A DNA stretch of 38,997 bases from an uncultured Brevundimonas sp. (GTDB taxonomy: Bacteria > Pseudomonadota > Alphaproteobacteria > Caulobacterales > Caulobacteraceae). Of the stretch, positions 16,429 through 29,645 are shown one piece after another. A program made the translations under genes and the position numbers. The notes under the pieces were generated by a model. That model did not search any database and was not told the DNA's origin. It saw only the letters and a list, made by a program, of their open reading frames with translations. The DNA is taken from contig NZ_CAMZFB010000026.1 in NCBI RefSeq assembly GCF_947305955.1, positions 1 to 38,997 on the forward strand, in the 5' to 3' direction. Within the stretch, counting starts at the first letter, position 1. Each line of letters begins with the position of its first letter.

Positions 16429-17610
16429 GTGACACTGACAGACGAACACCGCCCCACCGACACTGACGCCGTTGCCCTCACCGCAACCTCGCCTCAGGCT
16501 GCCCTCGATCAGGCTCGCCGGATCGTGCTCAAAATCGGCTCGTCGCTGGTGTTCGACCCACGCCGCAAGGAAGCCAACCGCGCATGGATGGCCGCCCTTG
16601 CCGAAGACATTGCCGACCTGCGTCAGGACGGCAAGGAGGTCATCATTGTCTCGTCCGGTGCCGTGGCCCTTGGCCGCGCCCGCATCCAGACCGATCCCAA
16701 GAAGCTTGCTGACAAACAGGCCGCCGCCGCTGTCGGCCAGAGCCTTTTGATGAAGGCGTGGGAAGAGGCACTGGCTCCCTATGACCTGCTGGCCGGACAG
16801 ATCCTTCTGACGCGCGACGATACCGAGCGCCGCCGCCGCTGGCTGAACGCCCGCGCCACGGCACAGGCCCTGCTGCACCACGGCATCATTCCGGTCGTGA
16901 ACGAGAACGACACCGTCACCACCGAGGAAATCCGATACGGCGACAACGACCGTCTTGCCGCCCGCACGGCCCAGTTGGCGCAGGCCGACCTGCTGGTCCT
17001 GCTGTCGGATGTGGACGGGCTTTATACCGCCGATCCCCGCCGCGATCCGGAGGCCAAGCATCTGGAATTTATCGAGCGCCTTACGCCTGACATCCTGTCC
17101 ATGGGCGCCGGAGCCAATGCCGAGGCCGGCGTCGGTACCGGGGGCATGGCCACCAAGCTGGCCGCCGTCCAGATCGCGGGCTCTGCAGGATGTGCCACCA
17201 TTATCGCCTCCGGCCTCAACCGCCACGCGCTGAAAGCCGTCCGCGAGGGGGCCAAGTCGACACTGTTCCGCCCTGCCTCCTCCCCGCTGGCCGCTTGGAA
17301 ACAGTGGATCGCGGGCAGCGTCGCCCCCGCAGGCAGCCTGACCCTCGACGAAGGGGCCGTGCGCGCCCTGCAGGCGGGCAAGAGCCTGCTGCCCTCGGGC
17401 GTCGTCACCGTGAAGGGCCGCTTTGAAAAAGGTGACAGTGTGCGGCTGGTCGATGCCGCGGGCACCCGCCTCGGCGTCGGCCTCGTCAACTATCCGCACG
17501 ACGATGTGGCCCGCATCAAGGGCCACCACTCCGACGACATCGAACAACTGATCGGCTATCGCGGCCCGTCGGTTGTGGTCCACCGCAACGATCTGGTTCT
17601 GGAACCGTAA
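16429..17610 (+). CDS. proB: Glutamate 5-kinase
   Basis: Phosphorylates glutamate, the first and normally feedback-inhibited step of proline synthesis. It has 393 residues: an amino-acid kinase domain (about 30-270) with VLKIGSSLVF, VSSGAVALGR, VNENDTV and LLSDVDGLYTADPR, and a C-terminal PUA domain (about 295-385) with KSLLPSGVVTVKGRFEKGD. The frame opens only after a stop at 16423-16425, so GTG 16429 is the first possible start. It adds about 25 residues before the kinase core compared with E. coli ProB; a start further inside would need a rarer codon. No strong ribosome binding site is visible. It is followed by proA one base later. Confidence 0.94.
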   Translation: MTLTDEHRPTDTDAVALTATSPQAALDQARRIVLKIGSSLVFDPRRKEANRAWMAALAEDIADLRQDGKEVIIVSSGAVALGRARIQTDPKKLADKQAAAAVGQSLLMKAWEEALAPYDLLAGQILLTRDDTERRRRWLNARATAQALLHHGIIPVVNENDTVTTEEIRYGDNDRLAARTAQLAQADLLVLLSDVDGLYTADPRRDPEAKHLEFIERLTPDILSMGAGANAEAGVGTGGMATKLAAVQIAGSAGCATIIASGLNRHALKAVREGAKSTLFRPASSPLAAWKQWIAGSVAPAGSLTLDEGAVRALQAGKSLLPSGVVTVKGRFEKGDSVRLVDAAGTRLGVGLVNYPHDDVARIKGHHSDDIEQLIGYRGPSVVVHRNDLVLEP

Positions 17611-17611
17611 G

Positions 17612-18877
17612 ATGAGCGACCTGACACACGCCATGCTCCAGCGCGGCCAGCGCGCCCGCGTCGCCGCCCGCGCCCTGCGTGAGGCCGCGCCCGAGGTCCG
17701 CACCCGCGCCCTGACGCTTCTGGCGCAAAAACTGCGCGGCGCGGTCGAGCCGATCCTTGCCGCCAACCAGCGCGACCTCGACGCGGGCCGCGCCAATGGC
17801 ATGAGCGAGGCCCTGCTGGACCGCCTGGCTCTCAACCCCGCGCGCGTCGAAGGCATCGCCGCCGCCGTGGACATCATTGCCGGTGTTCAGGACCCGCTGG
17901 GCGTGGAGACCGAACGCTGGACCGCGCCGGTCAACAATCTGGATATCGCTCGCGTGCGTACCCCCATCGGTGTGCTGGGCATTATCTATGAGAGCCGCCC
18001 CAATGTAACGGCGGACGCCGCAGCCCTGTGCATCCGCTCGGGCAATGCGGCCATCCTGCGTTGCGGCTCGGACTGTCTGCAGTCGTCGCTGGCGATCGCC
18101 GCCGTGATCGGCGAGGCGCTGGCTGAGGCAGGCCTGCCCGCCGATGCGATCCAGCTGGTGGATACGCCCGACCGCGCCGCCGTCGGCCTGATGCTGGCGG
18201 GGCTGGAAGGCAATATCGACCTGATCGTCCCGCGCGGCGGCAAGAGCCTTGTCGGACGCGTTCAGTCCGAGGCGCGGGTGGCCGTCCTGTCCCACCTTGA
18301 AGGCATGAACCACACCTACGTCCATGCCGGTGCTAATCCGGACATGGCCCGCGCACTGGTGCTGAATGCCAAGATGCGCCGCGTGTCGGTATGCGGGGCG
18401 ACCGAGACCCTGCTGATCGACAGGGCCGTCGCGCCGTCGCTTCTGCCGCTGATCGCCGCCGACCTTCAGGCCAAGGGCTGCGAGATACGCGGTGACGAAG
18501 CCGCCCGCGCCATCGTGCCGGACATGGTCGCCGCGATGGACGAGGACTGGTCCACCGAATACCTCGCGCCCATCATCGCCGTGGCCGTGGTGGACGGTAT
18601 CGACGCCGCCATCGCCCACATCGAACGCTATGGCTCGGGCCACACCGAGGCCATTGTGACCGACGACGCGGACGCCGCCGCCACCTTCCTGAACCGCGTG
18701 GACAGCGCCATCGTGGTCCATAACGCCTCGACGCAATATGCCGATGGCGGTGAGTTCGGCTTCGGCGGCGAGATCGGCATCGCCACAGGCCGCATGCACG
18801 CCCGCGGCCCCGTCGGTGCCGAACAACTCACCACCTTCAAATATGTCGTGCGCGGACAGGGCCAAACCAGACCCTAA
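17612..18877 (+). CDS. proA: Gamma-glutamyl phosphate reductase
   Basis: Reduces gamma-glutamyl phosphate to glutamate semialdehyde with NADPH, the second proline step, and probably channels substrate with ProB. It has 421 residues from ATG 17612, near the E. coli length. Visible motifs are the nucleotide-binding region VRTPIGVLGIIYESRPNVT, the catalytic cysteine C261 in SVCGATETLLID, and the family signature ending HIERYGSGHTEAI. The frame runs open 39 bases further upstream inside proB, but the residues there are not homologous, and the ATG one base after the proB stop is the natural start. Confidence 0.95.
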   Translation: MSDLTHAMLQRGQRARVAARALREAAPEVRTRALTLLAQKLRGAVEPILAANQRDLDAGRANGMSEALLDRLALNPARVEGIAAAVDIIAGVQDPLGVETERWTAPVNNLDIARVRTPIGVLGIIYESRPNVTADAAALCIRSGNAAILRCGSDCLQSSLAIAAVIGEALAEAGLPADAIQLVDTPDRAAVGLMLAGLEGNIDLIVPRGGKSLVGRVQSEARVAVLSHLEGMNHTYVHAGANPDMARALVLNAKMRRVSVCGATETLLIDRAVAPSLLPLIAADLQAKGCEIRGDEAARAIVPDMVAAMDEDWSTEYLAPIIAVAVVDGIDAAIAHIERYGSGHTEAIVTDDADAAATFLNRVDSAIVVHNASTQYADGGEFGFGGEIGIATGRMHARGPVGAEQLTTFKYVVRGQGQTRP

Positions 18878-18893
18878 AAGCCAATCACCACAG

Positions 18894-18922
18894 AAAAAGG
18901 CCGGAGCAAAACTCCGGCCTTT
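18894..18922. terminator. Bidirectional terminator between proA and gcd
   Basis: Stem AAAGGCCGGAG (18896-18906) with CTCCGGCCTTT (18912-18922) and a CAAAA loop. Five A at 18894-18898 give TTTTT on the minus strand, so it should terminate the minus-strand glucose dehydrogenase at least as well as proBA. Confidence 0.85.
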
Positions 18923-18941
18923 CATTTGTTAGCTCTTATCG

Positions 18942-19006
18942 CCCTCAAGCAGCCGATAGGCGATAGGGCAACAAAGACTCCCCTCAAGTAGCCGCTAGGC
19001 GATAGG
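18942..19006. repeat. Two 26-base direct repeats
   Basis: Copies at 18942-18967 and 18981-19006 begin CCCTCAAG and end TAGGCGATAGG; they agree at 24 of 26 positions, with a 13-base spacer (period 39). They lie between the proA/gcd terminator and the gcd stop. Only two copies are present in this window; origin and role are unknown. Confidence 0.75.
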
Positions 19007-19026
19007 TGCAAGTATCAAGCCTATGC

Positions 19027-21465
19027 TCAGCCCCTCTGGGGCAGAGCATAAGCGATCACATAGTCACCCTTCGGGGTCTCCATGAAGTGGTGACCACCGG
19101 CCATGATGACCAGATACTGGCGGCCATTCTGCTCATAGATCATCGGGTTCGCCTGACCACCGGCGGGGAGAACGTCCTGCCAAACGGTCTTGCCGGTTTC
19201 GATGTCGATGGCGCGGATCAGATCATCGGTCGCCGCAGCGATGAAGATCAGACCGCCCGCCGTGACCACCGAGCCGCCGTTGTTCGGCGTGCCGATCTCC
19301 AGCGGCAGCATGGACGGGATGCCGAACGGGCCATTCTTGCGGGCCGTACCGAAGGCGCGGTCCCACAGGGTCTTGCCCGTGCGCAGGTCAATGGTGCGGA
19401 TACCGCCATAGGGCGGCTGTTTGCACAGCAGGCCCGTAAACTTCACGCGCCAGCCCGCATTCACATCGATGGCATAGGGGACACCGATCTGCGGATCGCC
19501 CGCCCCCTCGGCCTTGGACTTTGACAGGCTGCCGCCACGGTTGGCCGCTTCCTTCTCGCGCTCGATGTAGCGGGGATCATCACGCGGGAACCAGCCCAGC
19601 TGGTCGGCCTTGGCGCGCGGGACTAGACGGTTGTGGTTGGGCATGTCGTTATAGTTGGCCACGATCACACCGCGTACCGGATCTATCGCGATACCGCCCC
19701 AGTCCGAGCCACCGTTATAGCCCGGATACTGGATCCAGTATTTGTCGGCCGTCGGCGGGGTAAAGAAGCCCTCATAGGCCGACTGGCGGAACTGAATACG
19801 GCAGTACATCTGGTCGATGGGCGACATACCCCACATGTCCCGCTCGGTCAGATCGGGCTTGCGAAGGGTGTGGAACAGCGACGTCGGTTGGGTTGGCGTA
19901 CGTTGGGCAGGCTCAACGCCTCCCTGCGGCACCTTGATATTCTCGACCTCATGCAGCGGCTGGCCCGTGCGGCGGTCCAGCACATAGATGTCGCCCTGTT
20001 TGGACGGCAGGATCACCGCAGGCACCGTCTGGCCACCAACCGGCATGTCCACCAGAGTGGCCTGTGAGCCGAGGTCATAGTCCCAGACATCCTTATGGAC
20101 GGTCTGGAAATGCCAGCGCGGCTTGCCCGTGGTGACATCCAGCGCCACCAGCGAGGTTGAATACTCGTTCTCCGCCGGACGGCGCTCGCCCGAATAATAG
20201 TCGGCAGCAGAGTTACCCATCGGCAGGAAGACCAGACCCAGCGCCTCGTCCGCCGTGGCCGTGGTCCACATATTGGGCGTGCCGGGGGTATAGGTCTCGC
20301 CATCAGGCGGGAGGGTGGTGATGTCGGGGCGCATCATGTCCCATGCGAACTTCAGCTCGCCCGTCACAGCATCAAAGCCCTGAATGACGCCAGACGCGTT
20401 CCAGCGCTTTTGTCCGTCCAGCACCTGATGGCCCGTCACCACAATGCCCCGCACGATGACGGGGGCCGAGGTGATCGATACCATGCCCGGATAGGGATCG
20501 CCCATGCCGGTCTTGATGCTGACCGCGCCATTGGTGCCAAAGTCCTGACAGGGGGCACCCGTGCGGGCATCGACCGCGACCAGACGGCCATCCAGCGTGC
20601 CTTCGATAATGCGGGTGGCGCAGGGCTGGGCCGCATCTACATTGGGCTTGGCGAAATAGGTCACGCCACGGCAGGCCGCCGTATAGGGAATGTCGTCGTC
20701 GGACACCTTGGGATCATAGGTCCACTTCTGGCGACCGGTAGCGGCATCAACCGCAAAAAGCTTGTTCCGCGCGGAGCACAGATAAAGGGTGTCGCCGATC
20801 TTCAGCGGCGTCGTTTCTGCGCCCCAGCGTTCTTCGGGCAGGTCGCCCGTACGGAAGGTCCATGCCCGCGTGAGATTTTTCACATTGTCGCGGGTGATCT
20901 GGGTCAGCGGCGAATAGCGTTGGGCGCTGTCACTGCCGCCCCATGCGGGCCAGTCGGCACCGACCTTGGCCAAGGCCGGATCACCGATCAGCGACTGCCC
21001 CGCCGCCGGAACCGGATTCATCACACCGGCGCGGTTGGTCGCTGCGACCACACCCCCGCCGACCACAAGCACCAAGGCCCAGCCGACCAGTCCCATAAAC
21101 ACCAGTCGCCCGCCGCCATCGCGCTTCAAGGCCCCCATGCTCAGAACGACGAAGAACAGCAGCACCATCGGCGCGATCACGCGCGGTACCAGAGCCCAGC
21201 CGTTCAGCCCGACCTCCCAGACCGCCCACGCCAGAGTGCCGATAACGATCAACACATAAAGAAGCGCGCCCGACAGCCGGCGCATCACCATCAACAGGCC
21301 GCTGATCATCATCAGCACGCCCGTGACAAGATAATAGGCCGAGCCGCCGATCATCATCAGCTGGACCCCGCCAATCGCCAGCACCAAGCCGATGATGCCG
21401 ATGATCACACCGAGCAAACGGGCCAAACTGACCCCCAACCCACGCCCTTTTTCGATACTGGCCAT
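19027..21465 (-). CDS. gcd: Membrane-bound PQQ-dependent glucose dehydrogenase
   Basis: Oxidises glucose (or other aldoses) to the lactone on the periplasmic side and passes electrons to ubiquinone. It has 812 residues, the usual size. The N-terminal 145 residues hold about five transmembrane helices (VIIGIIGLVLAIGGVQLMMI, YLVTGVLMMISGLLMV and three more), followed by the large quinoprotein beta-propeller domain. Recognisable pieces are WPAWGGSDSAQRYSPLTQI, TGRQKWTYDP, VHKDVWDYDLGSQATLVD (PQQ site region) and GSDWGGIAIDP. ATG 21465 has AAGGTGG seven bases upstream. It is a lone gene convergent with proBA and divergent from gltDB. No PQQ synthesis genes are in the window, so the cell must make PQQ elsewhere or take it up. 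A related PQQ polyol dehydrogenase is the alternative. Confidence 0.92.
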   Translation of the reverse strand: MASIEKGRGLGVSLARLLGVIIGIIGLVLAIGGVQLMMIGGSAYYLVTGVLMMISGLLMVMRRLSGALLYVLIVIGTLAWAVWEVGLNGWALVPRVIAPMVLLFFVVLSMGALKRDGGGRLVFMGLVGWALVLVVGGGVVAATNRAGVMNPVPAAGQSLIGDPALAKVGADWPAWGGSDSAQRYSPLTQITRDNVKNLTRAWTFRTGDLPEERWGAETTPLKIGDTLYLCSARNKLFAVDAATGRQKWTYDPKVSDDDIPYTAACRGVTYFAKPNVDAAQPCATRIIEGTLDGRLVAVDARTGAPCQDFGTNGAVSIKTGMGDPYPGMVSITSAPVIVRGIVVTGHQVLDGQKRWNASGVIQGFDAVTGELKFAWDMMRPDITTLPPDGETYTPGTPNMWTTATADEALGLVFLPMGNSAADYYSGERRPAENEYSTSLVALDVTTGKPRWHFQTVHKDVWDYDLGSQATLVDMPVGGQTVPAVILPSKQGDIYVLDRRTGQPLHEVENIKVPQGGVEPAQRTPTQPTSLFHTLRKPDLTERDMWGMSPIDQMYCRIQFRQSAYEGFFTPPTADKYWIQYPGYNGGSDWGGIAIDPVRGVIVANYNDMPNHNRLVPRAKADQLGWFPRDDPRYIEREKEAANRGGSLSKSKAEGAGDPQIGVPYAIDVNAGWRVKFTGLLCKQPPYGGIRTIDLRTGKTLWDRAFGTARKNGPFGIPSMLPLEIGTPNNGGSVVTAGGLIFIAAATDDLIRAIDIETGKTVWQDVLPAGGQANPMIYEQNGRQYLVIMAGGHHFMETPKGDYVIAYALPQRG

Positions 21466-21759
21466 GTCGTATCCACCTTGCGTCTGACCTGAACATCCTC
21501 AGGGACAACACAACCGCAGGGGAGACGTTCCGTAAGGCCGTTTGCAGCCATAGGTTTGAAACTGGGCGACCTGCGTTTGGCAAGCTTCAGCGCAGAACCC
21601 CGATCGACCTGCTTTATTTATGCCGCAATGCAATATCGGTTAGAATATCATTCCTGCAATCTATTCTCAAAAAGCATGCATCATGCACTTTGGTCGAAAA
21701 AAAGCGGATAAACGGGAAAAATATTTGCGATAACACGGGTTAGCCGCCAAAGTGTGCAC
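21466..21759. promoter_or_regulatory. Divergent intergenic region gcd / gltDB
   Basis: No gene is seen. The part 21610-21740 is AT-rich. It contains an inverted repeat GCATG-CAT-CATGC (21674-21686), two TGCAAT words (21629-21634 and 21655-21660) and GCGATAAC (21727-21734), which matches seven of eight positions of the Caulobacter -10 consensus GCTANAWC but has no fitting -35. It must carry the promoters of both gcd and gltDB; I cannot place them firmly. Confidence 0.4.
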
Positions 21760-23183
21760 ATGCAAAAAGGTGGTCGTTCCAATCCCGGTGGTTTCCTAGT
21801 TCAAGCTCGCTCCCTGCCAAAGCAGGCCGCGGCTGATCGCGTGCGTGATTTCAACGAGATCACACTCAAACCGAACGCGGAAACCGGTCAGAAACAGGCG
21901 TCGCGCTGCACCGACTGCGGCGTGCCCTTCTGCCAGAACGCCTGCCCGCTCCAGAACAATATTCCGGACTGGCTGGCCCTTTCGGCAGATGGCGATCTGC
22001 GCGAGGCGTGGAAGACCGCTTCGCTCACTTCGACCATGCCCGAAATTTGTGGTCGCATCTGCCCACAGGACCGCCTGTGCGAAGGCGCGTGCACGCTTCA
22101 ACAATCGGGCTGGGATGGCGTGACCATCGGCTCGGTCGAAGCTTGGATCGCCGATCAGGCGTTCGAGAACGGCTGGGTCGAACCTATCCGCCCCGTCGCC
22201 GAACGCGGCCAATCGGTCGCCATTGTGGGCGCAGGTCCGGCAGGCTTGGCCGCCGCCGATCGTCTGCGCAGCGCGGGCTATCAGGTCACCGTTTATGACC
22301 GCCACGATCGCGCGGGCGGCCTTTTGATGTACGGCATCCCCGGCTTCAAGCTGGAGAAATATGTCGTCCAGCGCCGGATCGACCGCTTGGTCGAGGGCGG
22401 GGTGAAGTTCGTTCTGAACACCTCGGTCGGCACCGATATCTCGATGGACGAGCTTCGTGGCCAGCACGACGCTGTGCTGTTGGCCATGGGTGTCTATCAG
22501 GCCCGCCGCCTGTCCATTCCGGGTTGCGGCCCCGATGACGCCCTGCCCGCGCTCGACTTCCTGATCGCCCAGAACAAACGCGATCTGGGTGACAGCGTCG
22601 AAGCCGAAACCGCCAAGGGCAAGAAGGTCGTTGTCGTCGGTGGCGGCGATACCGCCATGGACTGCGTGCGCACGGCCATCCGTCAGGGTGCGTCCAGCGT
22701 CACCTGCCTTTACCGCCGCGACCGCGCCAACATGCCGGGCAGTGCGCGTGAGGTTCAGAACGCTGAGGAAGAAGGCGTGACATTCGAATGGCTGGCTGCG
22801 CCCAAGGCCCTCATGTCCAAGGGGGAGACGGTCAGCGCCGTCCGCGCCCAGCGCATGGCCCTATCGGAGGCCGGAGCCAATGGCCGCCGCGAGATCGTGC
22901 CTGTCGCCGACAGCGATTTCGACGTCGCCGCCGATCTGGTGATCGAGGCTCTGGGCTTCGAGCCGGAAAACTTCACCGAACAGCTGGACGCCTCTCTCGA
23001 GACGTCCCGCTGGAACACCATTCAAGTCGCCCGTGGCGGGTTCGCCACCAGCCTTGAAGGTGTGTTCGCCGCAGGGGACGCCGTGCGCGGCGCTTCCCTC
23101 GTCGTCTGGGCCGTGCGCGACGGTCAGGACGCCGCTGCCGAAATCGACCGTTACCTGCGCGCGCGTACCGAGGAAGCCGCAGC

Positions 23184-23187
<4 letters not shown>
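21760..23187 (+). CDS. gltD: Glutamate synthase small (beta) subunit
   Basis: FAD and NADPH-binding subunit that feeds electrons to GltB for making glutamate from glutamine and 2-oxoglutarate. It has 475 residues from ATG 21760; a GTG at 21754 would add two. No clear ribosome binding site precedes either. Two cysteine clusters near the N-terminus (CTDCGVPFCQNACP and CGRICPQDRLCEGAC) bind 4Fe-4S clusters. Then come the FAD site VAIVGAGPAGLAAADRL, LMYGIPGFKLEK, the NADPH site VVVVGGGDTAMDC, and the C-terminal FAD motif GVFAAGDAVRGASLVVWAV. It overlaps gltB by four bases. The order gltD-gltB is the reverse of E. coli but known in other alphaproteobacteria such as Azospirillum. Confidence 0.96.
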
Positions 23188-27725
<4,538 letters not shown>

Positions 27726-27751
27726 AACGGCCTCAAAGCCTAACCTTGTAA

Positions 27752-27778
27752 GGGCCGGTTACCCATGGTGACCGGCCC
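27752..27778 (+). terminator. Probable terminator of gltDB
   Basis: Twelve-pair stem GGGCCGGTTACC (27752-27763) with GGTGACCGGCCC (27767-27778), loop CAT, one mismatched or wobble pair. The following bases (TGTGCTTGACTTTT) are only moderately T-rich, so termination may be incomplete. Confidence 0.55.
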
Positions 27779-28028
27779 TGTGCTTGACTTTTGCACCTGC
27801 GAAGCCCAATTGCGCCCTACCGCACAGTGCGGTTTCCGGCGTGTTCCAGCGCGTGTGGGCCTTTCCAGAGTTGAAAGCGCCTGTCTGTCGAGCCGTCGGT
27901 TCCTCCAGTTCATACGTCGTCCGTACACGCGGGGCGGCGCCCGTTACCTGCCCGTTGCATGCGGGCGGACGACGCGCGCTGCTAGGCCGATGGCTGCTGG
28001 CGTCCGTCGTCATTCGTGAAAGACAGAC
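27779..28028 (+). promoter_or_regulatory. Long, foldable leader region of the helicase gene
   Basis: No gene is convincing here. TTGACT at 27784-27789 may be a -35 element; the -10 is unclear. CCGCAC-A-GTGCGG (27820-27832) is a palindrome. CGTCGTCCG (27915-27923) can pair with CGGACGACG (27966-27974), enclosing two smaller hairpins: 27932-27935 with 27939-27942, and CCCG 27951-27954 with CGGG 27962-27965. The strand 27968-27974 can alternatively pair with CGTCGTC (28005-28011), close to the start codon. I infer a structured 5' untranslated region with two exclusive folds; not tested. Confidence 0.4.
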
Positions 28029-29522
28029 GTGACCGATACGCAAACCAACGCTTTCGAGGCCCTCGGCCTCAACAACGGCCTTCTCTCCGCCCTGAAGTCG
28101 GCGGGCTATGAGAAGCCGACCCCCATTCAGGCCAAGGCCATCCCCCACGTGATGAAGGGTGCCGACCTGCTGGGTATCGCCCAGACCGGTACCGGTAAGA
28201 CCGCCGCCTTCGCCCTGCCCATCCTGCACCGTCTGGCCGAGAACCGCGTCAAGCCGATGCCGCGCACCACGCGCGCCCTGATCCTGTCGCCGACGCGCGA
28301 ACTGGCCACCCAGATCGCCGACAGCTTCAAGGTCTATGGTCAGCACCTCGGCTTCCGTGTCGCGGTCGTGTTCGGCGGCGTGAAATACGGTGCCCAGGAG
28401 CGTGCCCTGCAACAGGGTCTGGATGTTCTGGTCGCGGCTCCGGGCCGTCTGCTGGACCATATCCAGCAAAAGAACATCGACCTCTCCTCGACCGAAATCT
28501 TCGTGCTGGACGAGGCCGACCAGATGCTGGACCTCGGCTTCATCAAGCCGATCCGTCAGGTCGTCAGCCGCCTGCCCGCCCGTCGCCAGAACCTGTTCTT
28601 CTCGGCCACCATGCCGGGCGAGATCGGCAAGCTGGCCGGTGATCTGCTGAAGGATCCGGTCAAGGTTCAGGTGACCCCGCAATCGACCACGGTCGAGCGC
28701 ATCAAGCAGCAAGTGATCTGGGTCGAGGCGGGCCGCAAGCGCGCCCTGCTGACCGAACTGTTCTCTGATCCGGCCTATACCCGCTGCCTCGTCTTTACCA
28801 AGACCAAGCACGGGGCCGACAAGGTTGCCGCCTATCTAGAAGCGGGCGGCGTCGAGGCCGGTGCCATCCACGGCAACAAGAGCCAGCCGCAACGCGAGCG
28901 CGCCCTTGAAGCCTTCAAGAACGGCAAGCTGCGCGTTCTGGTGGCCACCGACATCGCCGCACGCGGCATCGACGTGGACAAGGTCACCCATGTGGTGAAC
29001 TTCGAGCTGCCCTATGTTCCGGAATCCTACGTCCACCGTATCGGCCGTACGGCCCGCGCCGGTGAAAAGGGTACCGCCATCAGCTTCGTCTCGGGCGACG
29101 AGATGAAGCTGCTGAAGGACATCGAGAAGGTCACCCGCCAGAAGATCCCGATGGTCGACCGCCGCAACGACAAGCAACTGGCCCAGCTGGATGCCTCGAT
29201 CCTCGCCGCGGGCGTGGCCAAGAAGGCCACCCTGCCCGAGCGTGAACCGCGCAAGGGCGAGGGCGAGGATGGCCGTCGTGGCCGTGGCCGTAACCGCACC
29301 CGTGGCGAGCGCCCCGAGGGCGGTGGCCAACCGCACCGCGCCCGCAAGGGCGAGCGTCGCGGCAGTGATCGCGGCCCGCGCGAAGGCGCTCCGGTCTCGA
29401 CCTACAACCCCATGGCTGGCGAGGTCACCTCGGCCCCCGAGCCCAAGCCGGTCAGCGCCATGAAGCGCCGCCCGCGCAAGCGCCCGTCGAACGGCGGCAA
29501 GGGTTACGCCCACAAGGGCTAA
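28029..29522 (+). CDS. rhlE: DEAD-box ATP-dependent RNA helicase, RhlE-like
   Basis: Unwinds RNA duplexes using ATP; RhlE-type enzymes act in ribosome assembly and RNA turnover, often in the cold. It has 497 residues. Motifs in order: Q-motif GYEKPTPIQ (Q34), Walker A AQTGTGKT (51-58), PTRELA (88-94), DEAD (161-164), SAT (192-194), then in the second RecA domain CLVFTKTKHGAD, ARGIDVD and HRIGRTARAGEKG. The last 85 residues are basic and rich in Arg and Gly (GRRGRGRNRTRGERP), a flexible RNA-binding tail ending in a Lys-rich segment. The start is GTG 28029, with no strong ribosome binding site, preceded by a long leader. RhlE is my best subfamily guess; DeaD or SrmB types are alternatives. Confidence 0.9.
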   Translation: MTDTQTNAFEALGLNNGLLSALKSAGYEKPTPIQAKAIPHVMKGADLLGIAQTGTGKTAAFALPILHRLAENRVKPMPRTTRALILSPTRELATQIADSFKVYGQHLGFRVAVVFGGVKYGAQERALQQGLDVLVAAPGRLLDHIQQKNIDLSSTEIFVLDEADQMLDLGFIKPIRQVVSRLPARRQNLFFSATMPGEIGKLAGDLLKDPVKVQVTPQSTTVERIKQQVIWVEAGRKRALLTELFSDPAYTRCLVFTKTKHGADKVAAYLEAGGVEAGAIHGNKSQPQRERALEAFKNGKLRVLVATDIAARGIDVDKVTHVVNFELPYVPESYVHRIGRTARAGEKGTAISFVSGDEMKLLKDIEKVTRQKIPMVDRRNDKQLAQLDASILAAGVAKKATLPEREPRKGEGEDGRRGRGRNRTRGERPEGGGQPHRARKGERRGSDRGPREGAPVSTYNPMAGEVTSAPEPKPVSAMKRRPRKRPSNGGKGYAHKG

Positions 29523-29537
29523 GATCCTGAAATGATC

Positions 29538-29571
29538 AAAGGCCGCTGCCCCTCGGGGCGGCGGCCTTTTT
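29538..29571 (+). terminator. Terminator of the helicase gene
   Basis: Long stem AAAGGCCGCTGCC (from 29538) with GGCGGCGGCCTTT (to 29569), one T-G wobble, tetraloop around 29552-29555, then T-run to 29571. It starts 16 bases after the stop. Confidence 0.92.
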
Positions 29572-29591
29572 CATGTCTGCTCGGCGCAAAC

Positions 29592-29623
29592 AAAAACGGC
29601 GGCCCCGTCAGGAGCCGCCGTTT
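29592..29623 (-). terminator. Terminator of the FadL-family gene
   Basis: Stem AAACGGCGGC (29594-29603) with GCCGCCGTTT (29614-29623) and a ten-base loop; the A-rich flank 29592-29596 reads as a T-tract on the minus strand. It starts 22 bases after the minus-strand stop codon. Confidence 0.88.
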
Positions 29624-29645
29624 CCGTATTCAAACCCGTAGAGGA

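Noticed and set aside
27784..28032. An 82-codon plus-strand frame in the helicase leader
   Set aside because: No similarity to a known family, no clear ribosome binding site, codon use unlike the neighbours, and the region is better explained as a structured leader.
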